A stretch of 64,000 bases of DNA from Streptomyces macrolidinus (GCF_023887685.1 NZ_JAMWMR010000030.1:1-64000); one strand, 5' to 3'; positions 1 to 10,810 are shown, counted from the stretch's first letter. Notes: generated by a model from the sequence alone, not told the origin. A program made the numbers and translations.

Positions 1-231
1 ATTTCTTGGGGCCGTTTGACCGGCGTCCATTTCTGAATCATCGGGGGGCTTCCTTGGAATCGATGTTCCGGAAGCGGTTAGATACTCACCGTTGCTGATC
101 CGGGGGTCCACCCCCAGGCAACTGTTCGAATCTACCTCCCCACTCGAACCGTGTCAACGGCTCCCGTGGGGCGAAGAAGAGACTAGCAGGTCAACGCCCG
201 GAAGCGCACATCTGACTGAGCCACTCGCGCG
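1..231. other. Left-edge non-coding stretch
   Basis: No convincing gene is visible on either strand; the short open frames here are antisense shadows of the next gene. A small inverted repeat (GGGGGT at 102-107 against ACCCCC at 110-115) is present. The stretch follows the 3' end of the SpoIIM-type gene and probably belongs to the intergenic region of an unseen neighbour to the left. Confidence 0.4.
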
Positions 232-1239
232 TCAGGCCGCCGTCGGGAGCGTGGCGCTGCGCTCCGCCGCCTCCACGTCGCCGGTGTCGCCGGCCCGTGC
301 CGCGCGTCCGCCCAGGACATGGACGTAGACGAGGAACGCCAGCTCGGCGAGGACACCGATGCTGATCCGGGCCCAGGTCGGCAGGCCGGACGGGGTCACG
401 AAGCCCTCGATGGCGCCCGAGACGAACAGGACCAGGGCGAGGCCGATCGCCATGCCCACCGCGGCCCGGCCCTCCTCGGCCAGGGCGGTGCGGCGGGGGC
501 GGGGACCCGGGTCGATCAGGCTCCAGCCCAGTCGTAGCCCTGTTCCGGCGGCCACGAAGACCGCCGTCAGTTCGAGCAGTCCGTGGGGGAGGACCAGGCC
601 CAGGAACGTGTCGAGGCGGCCTGCCGAGGACATCAGGCCGATCCCCGTCCCCAGATTGAGCATGTTGAGGAAGAGGACCAGCAGGACCGGCAGGCCCAGG
701 AAGACGCCGAAGACCAGGCACAGCGCCGCGGCCTTGGCGTTGTTCGTCCACACCTGGGCGGCGAAGGCGGCAGCGGGGTGGCTGGAGTAGTAGGTCTCGT
801 ACTCGCCACCGGGGCGGGTCAGGTCGCGCAGTTCCCCCGGCGCCGCGATCGAGGCCTGGACCTCCGAGTGCGTGCCGATCCACCAACCTAGGAGCGCCGC
901 CACCAGCGTGGAGAGCAGCGCGGTGGGTATCCACCAGCGGCGCGAGCGGTAGACCGCGGCCGGGAATCCGTACGTCAGGAACTGTGTGACATCGCGCCAC
1001 GACGCGCGGCGTGTGCCTGTCACGGCGCTGCGCGCGCGGGCCACCAGTTGGCTCAGGTGAGCCATGAGCTGGGGGTCCGGGGAGCTGGACCGGATCACGG
1101 AGAGGTGCGTGGCGGTGCGTTGGTAGAGAGTGACCAGTTCGTCCGCCTCGGCTCCGGTGAGGCGGCGTCGGCGGCGCAGCAGAGCTTCGAGGCGGTCCCA
1201 CTCGGGGCGGTGGGCGGACACGAACACGTCGAGGTCCAT
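232..1239 (-). CDS. Stage II sporulation protein M (SpoIIM) family membrane protein
   Basis: A 335-residue integral membrane protein. It has a soluble N-terminal region of about 100 residues rich in Arg/Glu, then about five hydrophobic segments (roughly 102-122, 170-192, 213-235, 262-280 and 291-310). The segment around TNNAKAA (165-171) and HGLLEL (219-224) is typical of the SpoIIM/DUF95 family. The start is the ATG at 1239, preceded by GAGGAG; an upstream in-frame extension lacks an RBS. It is divergent from the RDD-family gene, a pairing common in actinobacteria. SpoIIM proteins of Bacillus act in peptidoglycan degradation during engulfment, but the actinobacterial members have no settled role, so only membrane location is inferred. 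Confidence 0.85.
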   Translation of the reverse strand: MDLDVFVSAHRPEWDRLEALLRRRRRLTGAEADELVTLYQRTATHLSVIRSSSPDPQLMAHLSQLVARARSAVTGTRRASWRDVTQFLTYGFPAAVYRSRRWWIPTALLSTLVAALLGWWIGTHSEVQASIAAPGELRDLTRPGGEYETYYSSHPAAAFAAQVWTNNAKAAALCLVFGVFLGLPVLLVLFLNMLNLGTGIGLMSSAGRLDTFLGLVLPHGLLELTAVFVAAGTGLRLGWSLIDPGPRPRRTALAEEGRAAVGMAIGLALVLFVSGAIEGFVTPSGLPTWARISIGVLAELAFLVYVHVLGGRAARAGDTGDVEAAERSATLPTAA

Positions 1240-1360
1240 GGGATGGGCAGCTCCTCGTCCTCTCGCCCTGCGTGTCGGCTTGTCGTACTGCTGCGGCGCG
1301 CTGCGCCCACAGCTTGGCAGACTGACGGCCTGCGGGGTGGGCCAGGGGAAGGACGGGGAC

Positions 1361-2341
1361 ATGAGTGAGCTGGTGACGGGTGAGGCGGTGGCGCTGGAAC
1401 TGCGCCCCGCGAAGCTGCCGAGCCGGGCGCTGGCCGTCATGCTCGACCTGCTGGTGACCCTCGCCGCCTACTTCGTCGTGGCGGTGGCCCTGCTGGTGTC
1501 CACGTCCGGGCTGGACGTCGCGGCTCAGGCAGCGCTGTCGATCGCGGTGTCCGTCCTGGTGCTGGTGGGCGGCCCGATCGCGGTGGAGACGCTCAGCCAC
1601 GGTCGTTCGCTGGGCAAGCTGGCCTGTGGGTTGCGTGTGGTGCGGGACGACGGCGGGCCCATCCGCTTCCGGCACGCGCTGGTCCGGGGCTCGGTCGGTC
1701 TGGTCGAGATCCTGATGACCCTCGGTGTGGTCGCGTGCACCGCCTCACTGGTGTCGGCGCGGGGGCGGCGGCTCGGTGACGTGTTCGCCGGAACGCTGGT
1801 CGTACGGGAGCGGGTGCCCGCAGCGCGTACGGGCTTCGTGCCCCCGCCGCCGCCCTGGCTGTCCGGGCGGTTCTCCGAACTGGACCTCTCCGCGGTTCCG
1901 GACGGGTTGTGGCTGGCGATCCGGCAGTACCTGACCCGGATGCGACAACTGGATCCGCAGGTGGGCTGGACCATGGCGGAGCGGCTCGCCGCCGACCTGG
2001 CGGCGTGTACGGGGACGTCGGCGCCGTACGGCGTGCCACCCGCCGCGTATCTGGCGGCCGTGGTGCAGGAACGGCAGGTACGGGAAGCGCGGAAGGCGTC
2101 CGGCGTACGAGGGCGGGGCGAGGGCGTACGGGGCGGCGGTGTCGCGTACGGGCCTGCGCCGACGTCCCGGCCGAGCCCGGTGGAATCCGCTGAGGTCGGT
2201 GCGTGGGCGGCACCGGGCGCGGACGTCTCGGGCCTGTCCGGGGCGCCGGTTCGGCCTCGGACGTCCGCGCAGGCGCCCGTCGCGCCGCAGGCCGGGCCGC
2301 CCTCCGACGCGCCGATCACGGGGTTCGTGCCGCCTGCCTGA
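1361..2341 (+). CDS. RDD family membrane protein with Pro/Ala-rich tail
   Basis: A 326-residue protein. Residues 15-150 form an RDD domain: an Arg/Asp pair in the first helix (R22, D29), the cytoplasmic loop motif GRSLGKLACGLRVV (81-94), and a final Asp in RRLGDVFAG (137-144). Three hydrophobic segments are visible. The C-terminal half (about 160-326) is low-complexity, Pro/Gly/Ala-rich and presumably cytoplasmic. ATG at 1361 follows GGGGAAGGACGGGGAC. RDD proteins are membrane proteins of largely unknown function, some linked to Na+/H+ exchange. It is divergent from the SpoIIM-like gene and ends 15 bp from the convergent gene at 2357. Confidence 0.85.
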   Translation: MSELVTGEAVALELRPAKLPSRALAVMLDLLVTLAAYFVVAVALLVSTSGLDVAAQAALSIAVSVLVLVGGPIAVETLSHGRSLGKLACGLRVVRDDGGPIRFRHALVRGSVGLVEILMTLGVVACTASLVSARGRRLGDVFAGTLVVRERVPAARTGFVPPPPPWLSGRFSELDLSAVPDGLWLAIRQYLTRMRQLDPQVGWTMAERLAADLAACTGTSAPYGVPPAAYLAAVVQERQVREARKASGVRGRGEGVRGGGVAYGPAPTSRPSPVESAEVGAWAAPGADVSGLSGAPVRPRTSAQAPVAPQAGPPSDAPITGFVPPA

Positions 2342-2356
2342 TCCTCCGGGACTGCC

Positions 2357-2971
2357 TCACGGGAATGTCGACGGCGGTGACTCGAGGTGCTCCAGCTCCA
2401 CTCCGGGCGCGGCCAGGACCACGTCCCCGGCGATGTGGACGGTGTGCCGCTCCCCTGTGTCCAGGGCTGTGACCTGGTATTCGTCCACGATCAGGGGGGC
2501 GTTGTCAGTGGCGTGTGCTTCTCTTTGGAACAGGGCCCAGGACTGGTCCACGGTGCGGGGGGCGAGGACCGGTTCCGTGAAGGAGACGAGGCGTACGCGT
2601 GTCGGGGAGGACGAGGGGGTGAGGCGCAGCAGGCGGGCGGTGGCGACGAGGAACGCCGGGGAGGTGCCGGTGAAGGCGTGGGCGCGGACCGTTCCTTCGG
2701 TGGCCCGGGTGCCGGTGGGGTCGCTGCGGACCCAGGTGACGCCGTCGAGGGCGGCGCCCCTCACCTGCCAGCCCGCGGCGTGGAGTTCGAGGCGGAGGGG
2801 ACGGCCGAGTTCGTCGAGGGCGAGGTCGACGGAGCCCGCGTGATCGCCGGTGGGGGTGGTCAGTTGAGAGACATAGCGCCAGCCGGTGGGGCCGGGGGCG
2901 CACTGGAAGTGTTCGTCGGCGAGGAGGGTGTGGTCATGCGGATCGTGAAGCGAATAGCGGCCGCGGGGCAT
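2357..2971 (-). CDS. Conserved hypothetical protein
   Basis: A 204-residue soluble protein I do not recognise. No signal peptide or membrane helix is visible. It looks beta-rich, with alternating polar/hydrophobic strands, His-rich near the start (HDPHDH at 9-14) and a Pro-rich end. ATG at 2971 has an AGGA upstream; the 16 extra residues of the longer frame are Pro/Ala/Arg-rich and lack an RBS. It lies downstream of ahcY on the same strand, separated by a hairpin at 3023-3057, so it is probably transcribed separately. A lipid- or ligand-binding beta-barrel is possible but not shown. Confidence 0.65.
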   Translation of the reverse strand: MPRGRYSLHDPHDHTLLADEHFQCAPGPTGWRYVSQLTTPTGDHAGSVDLALDELGRPLRLELHAAGWQVRGAALDGVTWVRSDPTGTRATEGTVRAHAFTGTSPAFLVATARLLRLTPSSSPTRVRLVSFTEPVLAPRTVDQSWALFQREAHATDNAPLIVDEYQVTALDTGERHTVHIAGDVVLAAPGVELEHLESPPSTFP

Positions 2972-3022
2972 GGGGGTCCTGGGTCGTGACGGGCGGGCGG
3001 GTCCGGCCGGACCCGCCAAAGG

Positions 3023-3057
3023 GGCAGGCCCCCCCCACGGGGGTGCGGGGGCCTGCC
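3023..3057 (-). terminator. Hairpin terminator downstream of ahcY
   Basis: Exact 11-bp inverted repeat: GGCAGGCCCCC (3023-3033) and GGGGGCCTGCC (3047-3057), loop 13 nt. It lies between the end of adenosylhomocysteinase and the next gene on the same strand, so it most likely ends the ahcY transcript. Confidence 0.6.
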
Positions 3058-3175
3058 TCGAGACCTGCTGCTGAGAGCGTCGGCCGCGGATACGGACGTG
3101 CTCACCGAGGGGCGGCCGGGCGGCGCGGTGCCGACAGTCTGTCGTGCTCGCGCGCGCCCCTGCGCCACGGGGTGA

Positions 3176-4633
<1,458 letters not shown>

Positions 4634-4746
4634 GACGAGCTGCTCCTCGGGGGTCGGATCGAGGTGGGTAGGGCTGGTCTGCGCGACGGCGGACACCCGG
4701 TGCCCGCAAGGGCACACGCGGGTAGACGCGCGGGCGCGCAGCGCAG

Positions 4747-4778
4747 TCCGTCGGAGGCCCTCTCTCCCTCGGACGGCC
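4747..4778. repeat. Imperfect inverted repeat upstream of ahcY
   Basis: On the transcribed strand GTCCG and CGGAC flank a second GAGG/CCTC pairing, giving a hairpin about 110-140 nt upstream of the ahcY start. It could be the terminator of the preceding CDF gene or part of the ahcY leader. I could not match it to the SAH (ahcY) riboswitch core. Confidence 0.3.
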
Positions 4779-4981
4779 CGTACAGGGGCCGCCCGACCGC
4801 CATCAGCAGCGACGTCTGGCTCCGTCCAAGCTACACCGGGCGGCCGTGCGCTCCCCAGTCCGCGGTCGGGACGCCCGGCGCCTCCGGCCCTTTCCGGCCG
4901 GGTTCCGGGGCCGATGGTCACCCCCGCTCGGCCTCGGGGGCGGCGCGGGCGCCGGTGGTGCGGCGGGCGGATGCGGCCTGG

Positions 4982-5956
4982 TCAGTGGGCGGCCGGTGCC
5001 GGTCCGCCGGGCGTCGCCTCACGGTCCGGGCCCTTGGCCGCCTCCGCCTCGCTGTAGATGTCCGGTTCCAGGTAGATCACGCGGGCTATCGGGACGGAGG
5101 CGCGGATACGGGCCTCGGCGGCGTCGATGGCCTGCGCGATCTCGGCGGCGGTGTCGTCGTGCCGGACGGCGATCTTGGCGGCGATCAGCAGCTCCTCGGG
5201 GCCGAGGTGCAGGGTGCGCATGTGGATGACGCGGGTCACCGAGTCGCCGTCGACCAGCGCGGCCTCGATCTTCTTGACCTCCTCGACGCCCGCGGACTCG
5301 CCGAGCAGCAGGGACTTGGTCTCGGCGGCGAGGACGAGGGCGATCAGGACGAGCAGCACGCCGATGCAGACGGTGCCGATGCCGTCCCAGATGCCGTCAC
5401 CGGTGAGCAGCGCGAGGCCCACACCGCCGAGCGCGAGGACCAGACCGATGAGCGCGCCGAAGTCCTCCAGGAGCACGACCGGCAGCTCGGGCGCCTTGGC
5501 GCGGCGGATGTACTGCGCCCAGGAGAGCGTGCCGCGCAGTTCGTCGGCCTCCTTGATGGCCGTGCGGAACGAGAAGCCCTCGGCGAGCACCGCGAAGACG
5601 AGGACGCCCACGGGCCAGTACCAGTGCTCCACCGCGTGCGGATGCTGGATCTTCTCGATGCCCTCGTAGATCGCGAACATGCCGCCGACCGAGAACAGGA
5701 CGATCGAGACGAGGAAGGCGTAGATGTAGCGCTCGCGGCCGTAGCCGAAGGGGTGCTGCGGGGTCGCCTCGCGCTGGGCGCGCTTGCCGCCGATCAGCAG
5801 CAGGAACTGGTTGCCGGAGTCGGCCAGCGAGTGGACGCCCTCGGCGAGCATCGAGGAGGAGCCGCTGAAGGCGAACGCCACGAACTTCGATGCCGCGATC
5901 GCGAGGTTGGCACCCAGTGCCGCCACGATTGCTTTGGTGCCGCCTGACGCGCTCAT
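4982..5956 (-). CDS. Cation diffusion facilitator (CDF) family metal transporter
   Basis: A 324-residue cytoplasmic-membrane protein expected to export divalent metal ions in exchange for protons. Helix II carries the metal-site motif HSLADSGNQ (H42, D46), and a later helix has LLEDFGALIG (E164, D165), the second half of the CDF site. About six hydrophobic segments precede a C-terminal cytoplasmic domain (about 215-300). The C-terminal tail is Pro/Ala-rich. ATG at 5956 has GAAGGGA upstream. It lies between ahcY and manA on the same strand. Zn(II)/Fe(II)/Mn(II) specificity cannot be read from the sequence. Confidence 0.9.
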   Translation of the reverse strand: MSASGGTKAIVAALGANLAIAASKFVAFAFSGSSSMLAEGVHSLADSGNQFLLLIGGKRAQREATPQHPFGYGRERYIYAFLVSIVLFSVGGMFAIYEGIEKIQHPHAVEHWYWPVGVLVFAVLAEGFSFRTAIKEADELRGTLSWAQYIRRAKAPELPVVLLEDFGALIGLVLALGGVGLALLTGDGIWDGIGTVCIGVLLVLIALVLAAETKSLLLGESAGVEEVKKIEAALVDGDSVTRVIHMRTLHLGPEELLIAAKIAVRHDDTAAEIAQAIDAAEARIRASVPIARVIYLEPDIYSEAEAAKGPDREATPGGPAPAAH

Positions 5957-6112
5957 GTGGTCGCGTTGTCCCTTCGTTGCCGTCCCGCCCGGGAGAGCGG
6001 CGCGTACGCACGCCGTCCCGGGCTTTGCCCGCCCTTTGTCAGTGGGTCATTGTTGCAGCCGGGTCGGACGGGGGTGCCCGGACCGGTGTGATGGCCGGTG
6101 GGGCCTTGAGGG

Positions 6113-7264
6113 TCAGACGGCGACCGTGGCCCGGAAGAGCGTGCCGGCCCCGGACACCTCGGCCTTCTCCTCGGCCGGTACGAAGACGGACTCGCCGGGG
6201 GTGAGCTTGTGGTCCCCCGCGTGGACCGAACCGGCCGTGCACAGCAGGATCTGCGGGGTCGCGCGGGTGAGGTCGCGCGGGGCCGCGCCCTCCGCCAGGA
6301 CGTAGCGGGACAGCCGGAACTCCTCGGCGGGGGTCTCGTAGACCTCCTCGCCCGCAGGCGAGGCCTCCGGGCGCAGCACGCGGGGGGCGCCCGCGTCGAA
6401 GCGGACGACGCGCAGCAGTTCGGGGACGTCGACGTGCTTGGGGGTCAGGCCGCAGCGCAGGACGTTGTCGGAGTTGGCCATGATCTCGACGCCGAGGCCG
6501 TTCAGATAGGCGTGGGGGACGCCCGCGCCGAGGAACAGGGCTTCGCCGGGGTGCAGTCGGACGTGGTTGAGCAGCAGGGCGGCGATCACTCCGGGGTCGC
6601 CGGGGCAGGCGCGGGCGATCTCGGCGTACGGGGTGTAGGCGCCGCCCAGGCGGGCGCAGGCGCCGGCCGCCTCGGTGACCGTGTCGGCCATGTCCTCGGG
6701 GTCGGCGCTCAGCACGGCGGTGAGGACCTCGCGCAGGGCGGCTTCCTCGGGCCGCGCGCGCAGCAGGTCGACGTAGGGCTCGAGGGTGTCGACGCCGAGG
6801 CCGGCGAGCAGGTCCGCGGCTTCGGCGGGCCTGCGGAAGCCGCACAGGCCGTCGAACTCGGTGAGGGCGCAGATCAGTTCGGGCTTGTGGTGGGCGTCCT
6901 TGTAGGTGCGGTGGGGTGCGTCGAGGGGGACGCCGCGGGACTCCTCGTCCTCGTAGCCCTCCCGGGCCTGGTCGCGGTCGGGGTGCACCTGGAGGGAGAG
7001 CGGGGCCCCGGCCGCCAGGAGCTTGAGCAGGAACGGCAGCCGGGGGCCGAACCGGGCCGCCGTACGGTTCCCCAGTTCGCGCTCCGGTGCCTCGTCGATC
7101 ACCTCGTCGAGCGGGCCGCGCGCGGTGCGCGAGGGTGCTCCGGGGTGGGCGCCCATCCACATCTCCGCCTGGGGCTCACCGGTCGGCTCCACGCCGAGGA
7201 GCCGCGGGATGGCGGTGGTCGACCCCCAGGCGTAGGGGCGGATCGTGTTGGCGAGGCGGTCCAT
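6113..7264 (-). CDS. manA: Mannose-6-phosphate isomerase, class I
   Basis: A 383-residue type I phosphomannose isomerase interconverting fructose-6-phosphate and mannose-6-phosphate. Zinc-site motif SLQVHPD gives Gln92 and His94, with a further Glu in KPEL near 129. EMWMGAHPG (34-42) and the HVDVPELL segment in the C-terminal cupin are typical. It is the first step of the mannose route here; phosphomannomutase and a pyrophosphorylase are encoded nearby, so GDP-mannose for glycan, glycoprotein or phospho-mannoside synthesis is the likely end product. The start has AGAAGAGA upstream. Confidence 0.95.
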   Translation of the reverse strand: MDRLANTIRPYAWGSTTAIPRLLGVEPTGEPQAEMWMGAHPGAPSRTARGPLDEVIDEAPERELGNRTAARFGPRLPFLLKLLAAGAPLSLQVHPDRDQAREGYEDEESRGVPLDAPHRTYKDAHHKPELICALTEFDGLCGFRRPAEAADLLAGLGVDTLEPYVDLLRARPEEAALREVLTAVLSADPEDMADTVTEAAGACARLGGAYTPYAEIARACPGDPGVIAALLLNHVRLHPGEALFLGAGVPHAYLNGLGVEIMANSDNVLRCGLTPKHVDVPELLRVVRFDAGAPRVLRPEASPAGEEVYETPAEEFRLSRYVLAEGAAPRDLTRATPQILLCTAGSVHAGDHKLTPGESVFVPAEEKAEVSGAGTLFRATVAV

Positions 7265-7367
7265 GGGTGTCTCTTCTCGTCACGCGCTGCTCGAGCTCTC
7301 GTCACGCGCTGCTCGAGCGGGCCCCTGGTGGCAGGGGGTGTGCCTGGCTCTCAGGCCCTCGGACAGA

Positions 7368-8495
7368 TCATGCTCTCGAAGCGAGCGCGACGTAAACGGC
7401 GGCGAAATCCGTGATGGCGATCAGTTCCGCGAGGGTTTCCAGGTCGTCGCCCTCCTCCGGTTCGAGTTCGCTGATCGCCGTGTCGTGGCCGAGGGCGAGT
7501 TCGCGGGCGGCGGGGGCCGCGCTGAGGCCGGTGATCGGGCGGTCGCGCAGGAGGACCACGCGCGCGTGGAGGGCCTGTGCCTCCTCGACGCGGTCACGGA
7601 AGAAGTCGTCGGGGTCGGCGCCCGCGGCGAGGGCGCCGGAGAGCAGGACGCTGTGCGCGACCAGGGCCTCGGGCAGTTGCGCGGTGAGGGCGGGGCGGCC
7701 GGCCAGTTCCGCGAGCGCGGCGGCGAAGCGGCGTCCGGCCGGCGCGGCGGAGACGCCCTCGGTCCAGATCACCGGAAGGGCCTCGGCCAGCTCGGCGGCG
7801 AGGTTCTTGGCGGGGTTCGCGTAGGTCGCGATGGCCGGGCCGCAGCGCTCGGCGGCATGGTCGAGGCGGTCGGCGACCTTCGCCAGCGCCTCGGGCGGCG
7901 CGGAGAGCAGCCCGGTGCGGTCGAGAAGGGCGAGCAGCGGGGTGAGCAGGGCCCACAGGACGCCGGGCGCGGACGCGGCGAGGGGTTCCTCCTGCTCGTA
8001 GGGGGCGCTCGCCATCGGGACGAACAGGCCGTGGGAGCCGCCGACCGCGTCCGTGATCGGCGATCCGGCCGGGGCGACGGCGACGACGGTGCAGCCGCGC
8101 CGGTAGGCCTGGTCGACCAGGATCGACAGGCCGGGCTCGGTGCCGTCGGGGGTGGCGATCAGCAGGAGGTCGACGGGACCGGCCCAGCCGGGCAGCTCCC
8201 AGCGCAGGGCGCCCGGCGCGGGCGCGACACCGGTCGGACGGATCCGGACGACCGGACAGGCGGCGCCCGCGAGGGTGCCGAGCAGCTCGGCGACGCCCGC
8301 GGACGCCGTACCGGGGCCCGCGATGAGGACGGCGCGGGGGCGGCCATCGGGCTTCAGGTCGTTGATGCCCGCTTCCGCGGCATGCCGTACGGCGGTACGG
8401 ACCCGGGCGCCCGCCTCGGCGGCGCCGCGCAGCAGTTGGCGGCGGTCGGCGCGCGCGAGGGCCTCGGGGTCGTCGAGCAGCGAGTCGTCCAGCAT
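7368..8495 (-). CDS. SIS-domain protein of the manA-manB locus
   Basis: A 375-residue cytoplasmic protein with two sugar-isomerase-like halves. The first carries VLIAGPGTASAGVAELL, resembling a SIS phosphosugar-binding loop, and LLLIATPDGTEP; the second carries PVIWTEG and a C-terminal DRPITGLSAAP segment. Proteins of this type sit between manA and manB across actinobacteria (Rv3256c in M. tuberculosis, from memory) and are annotated as phosphosugar isomerase-like without proven reaction. ATG at 8495 is 28 bp from the stop of the Trm112-like gene, implying cotranscription. The frame stays open far upstream over the mannomutase, but that extension is only an antiparallel-frame artefact. Confidence 0.85.
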   Translation of the reverse strand: MLDDSLLDDPEALARADRRQLLRGAAEAGARVRTAVRHAAEAGINDLKPDGRPRAVLIAGPGTASAGVAELLGTLAGAACPVVRIRPTGVAPAPGALRWELPGWAGPVDLLLIATPDGTEPGLSILVDQAYRRGCTVVAVAPAGSPITDAVGGSHGLFVPMASAPYEQEEPLAASAPGVLWALLTPLLALLDRTGLLSAPPEALAKVADRLDHAAERCGPAIATYANPAKNLAAELAEALPVIWTEGVSAAPAGRRFAAALAELAGRPALTAQLPEALVAHSVLLSGALAAGADPDDFFRDRVEEAQALHARVVLLRDRPITGLSAAPAARELALGHDTAISELEPEEGDDLETLAELIAITDFAAVYVALASRA

Positions 8496-8523
8496 GGGTG
8501 GCAGCCTCCGAACGCCGGGTCCG

Positions 8524-8694
8524 TTACGCGGGGCGGCGGGCCTCGTCGACCAGCAGGACCGGGATGCCGTCCCGTACGGGGTAGGCGAGGCCGCAGCTCT
8601 GGCCGGTGCAGACCAGCTCGTCGTTCTCCTCCTTGAGGGGGGAGTGGCACGCCGGGCAGGCGAGGATCTCCAGAAGGCCGGCTTCGAGCGGCAT
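8524..8694 (-). CDS. Trm112-like zinc-ribbon small protein
   Basis: A 56-residue protein, below the usual ORF size cut-off. It has a CPAC motif (13-16) and a second Cys pair in CTGQSC (29-34), followed by YPVRDGIPVLL, the standard ending of the bacterial Trm112/YcaR family. In other organisms Trm112 proteins bind and stabilise methyltransferases; the bacterial partner is unknown. ATG at 8694 follows GAAGGGA. It sits between manB and the SIS gene, the same place as in other actinobacteria. It is likely translated as part of the manB-SIS operon. Confidence 0.85.
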   Translation of the reverse strand: MPLEAGLLEILACPACHSPLKEENDELVCTGQSCGLAYPVRDGIPVLLVDEARRPA

Positions 8695-8827
8695 GAATGG
8701 TCCCTTCGGGCTGGTCGCTTGGGCCAGGTCAGCGTACCGCTGTGGGGGCCTGGCGCGGGGGTCGGGCGCGGTCCGGCTCTCCCTCCGCGGGGAGGGGAGC
8801 CGTCGGCGTGCCGGGGGTGGTGGCGGG

Positions 8828-10198
8828 TCAGCCCCGGATGATCTCCAGCGCCTCGTCCCTGACCTTCGCCATCGTGGCCTCGTCCCTGGCCTCCGCGTTC
8901 AGCCGGAGCAGCGGTTCGGTGTTGGAGGGGCGGACGTTGAACCACCAGTCGGCGGAGGAGACGGTCAGGCCGTCCAGCTCGTCGATCTCGACGCCCGCCC
9001 GGCCCTCGAACGCCGCCTTGATCGCGGCGAGGCGGTCCCGCTGGTCGGCGACCGTGGAGTTGATCTCGCCGGAGCCCGTGTAGCGGTCGTACTCGGCCAC
9101 CAGGCGTGACAGCGGGCCGTCCTGGCCGCCGAGGGCCGCGAGGACGTGGAGCGCGGCCAGCATGCCCGTGTCGGCGTTCCAGAAGTCCTTGAAGTAGTAG
9201 TGCGCGGAGTGTTCGCCGCCGAAGATCGCGCCCGTGCGCGCCATCTCGGCCTTGATGAAGGAGTGGCCCACGCGCGTACGGACCGGGGTGCCGCCGTGCT
9301 CCCGGACGACCTCGGGCACCGACCAGGACGTGATCAGGTTGTGGATGATCGCGCCCTTGCCGCCGTGCCGGGCCAGTTCGCGCGCGGCGACCAGGGCCGT
9401 GATCGCGGAGGGCGAGACCGGAGCGCCGTTCTCGTCGACCACGAAGCAGCGGTCGGCGTCGCCGTCGAAGGCGATACCGAGGTCGGCGCCCTCCTTCCGC
9501 ACCCGCTCCTGGAGGTCGACGATGTTCTTCGGGTCGAGCGGGTTCGCCTCGTGGTTCGGGAACGTGCCGTCCAGTTCGAAGTACATCGGGACGAGGTCGA
9601 TGGGCAGCCCGGCGAGGACGGTCGGCACGGTGTGCCCGCCCATGCCGTTGCCCGCGTCGACGACGACCTTCAGTCGGCGCAGGGCGGTCAGGTCCACCAG
9701 GGAGCGCAGGTGTGCCGCGTAGTCCTGGAGCGTGTCGCGCTGGGTGATCGTCCCAGGAGTCCGCGCCGGTTCGGGCGCGCCGGTCTCCAGCCAGCGCTCG
9801 GCCAGGGCGCGGATCTCGGCGAGCCCCGTGTCCTGGCCGACCGGGGCGGCGCCCGCGCGGCACATCTTGATGCCGTTGTACCGGGCCGGGTTGTGCGAGG
9901 CGGTGAACATCGCGCCCGGGAGGTCGAAGGCGCCCGACGCGTAGTAGAGCTGGTCGGTCGAGCACAGGCCGATCTCGGTGACGTCGACGCCGCGCGCCGC
10001 CGCGCCGCGGGCGAAGGCGCGCGACAGACCGGGGGACGAGGGCCGCATGTCGTGACCGATCACGATCGCCTGCGCGCCGGTCACCTCGGTGAAGGCCGCC
10101 CCGAAGAGTTCGGCGAGTGGCTCGTCCCACTGGTCCGGGACCACTCCGCGCACGTCGTACGCCTTCACGATCTGCGACAGATCAGCAGCCACGGACAA
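8828..10198 (-). CDS. manB: Phosphomannomutase/phosphoglucomutase
   Basis: A 456-residue alpha-D-phosphohexomutase interconverting mannose-6-phosphate and mannose-1-phosphate. All four active-site loops are intact: phosphoserine loop TASHNP (S101), metal loop DGDADR (245-250), sugar loop GGEHSAH (327-333) and phosphate loop RPSNTEP (423-429). The start is a TTG at 10198, with a GGAGGG-like RBS upstream in the sequence. It is the upstream gene of the manB-Trm112-SIS-manA group, all on the minus strand. Confidence 0.95.
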   Translation of the reverse strand: MSVAADLSQIVKAYDVRGVVPDQWDEPLAELFGAAFTEVTGAQAIVIGHDMRPSSPGLSRAFARGAAARGVDVTEIGLCSTDQLYYASGAFDLPGAMFTASHNPARYNGIKMCRAGAAPVGQDTGLAEIRALAERWLETGAPEPARTPGTITQRDTLQDYAAHLRSLVDLTALRRLKVVVDAGNGMGGHTVPTVLAGLPIDLVPMYFELDGTFPNHEANPLDPKNIVDLQERVRKEGADLGIAFDGDADRCFVVDENGAPVSPSAITALVAARELARHGGKGAIIHNLITSWSVPEVVREHGGTPVRTRVGHSFIKAEMARTGAIFGGEHSAHYYFKDFWNADTGMLAALHVLAALGGQDGPLSRLVAEYDRYTGSGEINSTVADQRDRLAAIKAAFEGRAGVEIDELDGLTVSSADWWFNVRPSNTEPLLRLNAEARDEATMAKVRDEALEIIRG

Positions 10199-10435
10199 CC
10201 CTCCTGAAGTCTCAACGATGACCCCAAACTACCTTCTGGAAGCGGCGCCCGACGGCTGCTCCTCGGCGTGAGGGAAGCGGTTCTTACCGGAATCGACCCG
10301 TCGGCCGGGCCATGCGCTTGCCAAGGGCGCCTACAAGAGCGGTGAGTTGGCCGGAGGGTGCGCAACGGGGCGGTGTGTCCGGATCGTTGGGGCGGGCCCG
10401 CTCCCGGTGTCGGCTCAACCGCCGGGCGCCGACTC

Positions 10436-10810
10436 TCAGTTGTCGGGTGAGCGCAGGACTCGCAGATGGCCGCGGCGGGCGACCTCCATCGGGTCCGCGG
10501 CGCGGGCGCTGCCGCCGCTCTCGGCGGCGCGCTGATGCGGACGGGCCGCCTCGCGCACGGCGTTGGCGAGTGCCTCCAGGTCGTCACCACTGGGGCGGGC
10601 GGGGGCCGAACCGTCCAGCAGGCGGACGACTTCCCAGCCGCGCGGGGCGGTCAGCCGCTCGGAGTGCTCGGCGCACAGGTCGTAGCAGTGGGGTTCGGCG
10701 TAGGTGGCGAGCGGGCCGAGGACCGCGGTCGAGTCGGCGTAGACGTACGTCAGCGTCGCGACGGCGGGTCGGCCGCAGGCGGTGCGCGAACAGCGACGTA
10801 CAGGGCTCAC
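10436..10810 (-). CDS. DUF3499 family protein
   Basis: A 124-residue soluble protein starting with GTG. It has a four-Cys arrangement that looks like a zinc ribbon: CSRTAC near the N-terminus and HCYDLCAEHSERL further on. The C-terminal third is charged. Function is unknown; the gene is an invariant neighbour of manB and the zincin-like gene in actinobacteria (Rv3258c-type in M. tuberculosis, from memory). It is divergent from the zincin-like gene at 11188. Confidence 0.8.
   Translation of the reverse strand: MSPVRRCSRTACGRPAVATLTYVYADSTAVLGPLATYAEPHCYDLCAEHSERLTAPRGWEVVRLLDGSAPARPSGDDLEALANAVREAARPHQRAAESGGSARAADPMEVARRGHLRVLRSPDN

Noticed and set aside
4634..4981. Possible SAH riboswitch upstream of ahcY
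   Set aside because: I could not find the conserved CGAGGAGCGCTGC-like core; only a simple inverted repeat is visible.
7368..10130. A 920-codon open frame on the minus strand across three genes
   Set aside because: Only the first 375 codons before the SIS start are a real gene; the rest is the shadow of phosphomannomutase and the Trm112-like gene in another frame.
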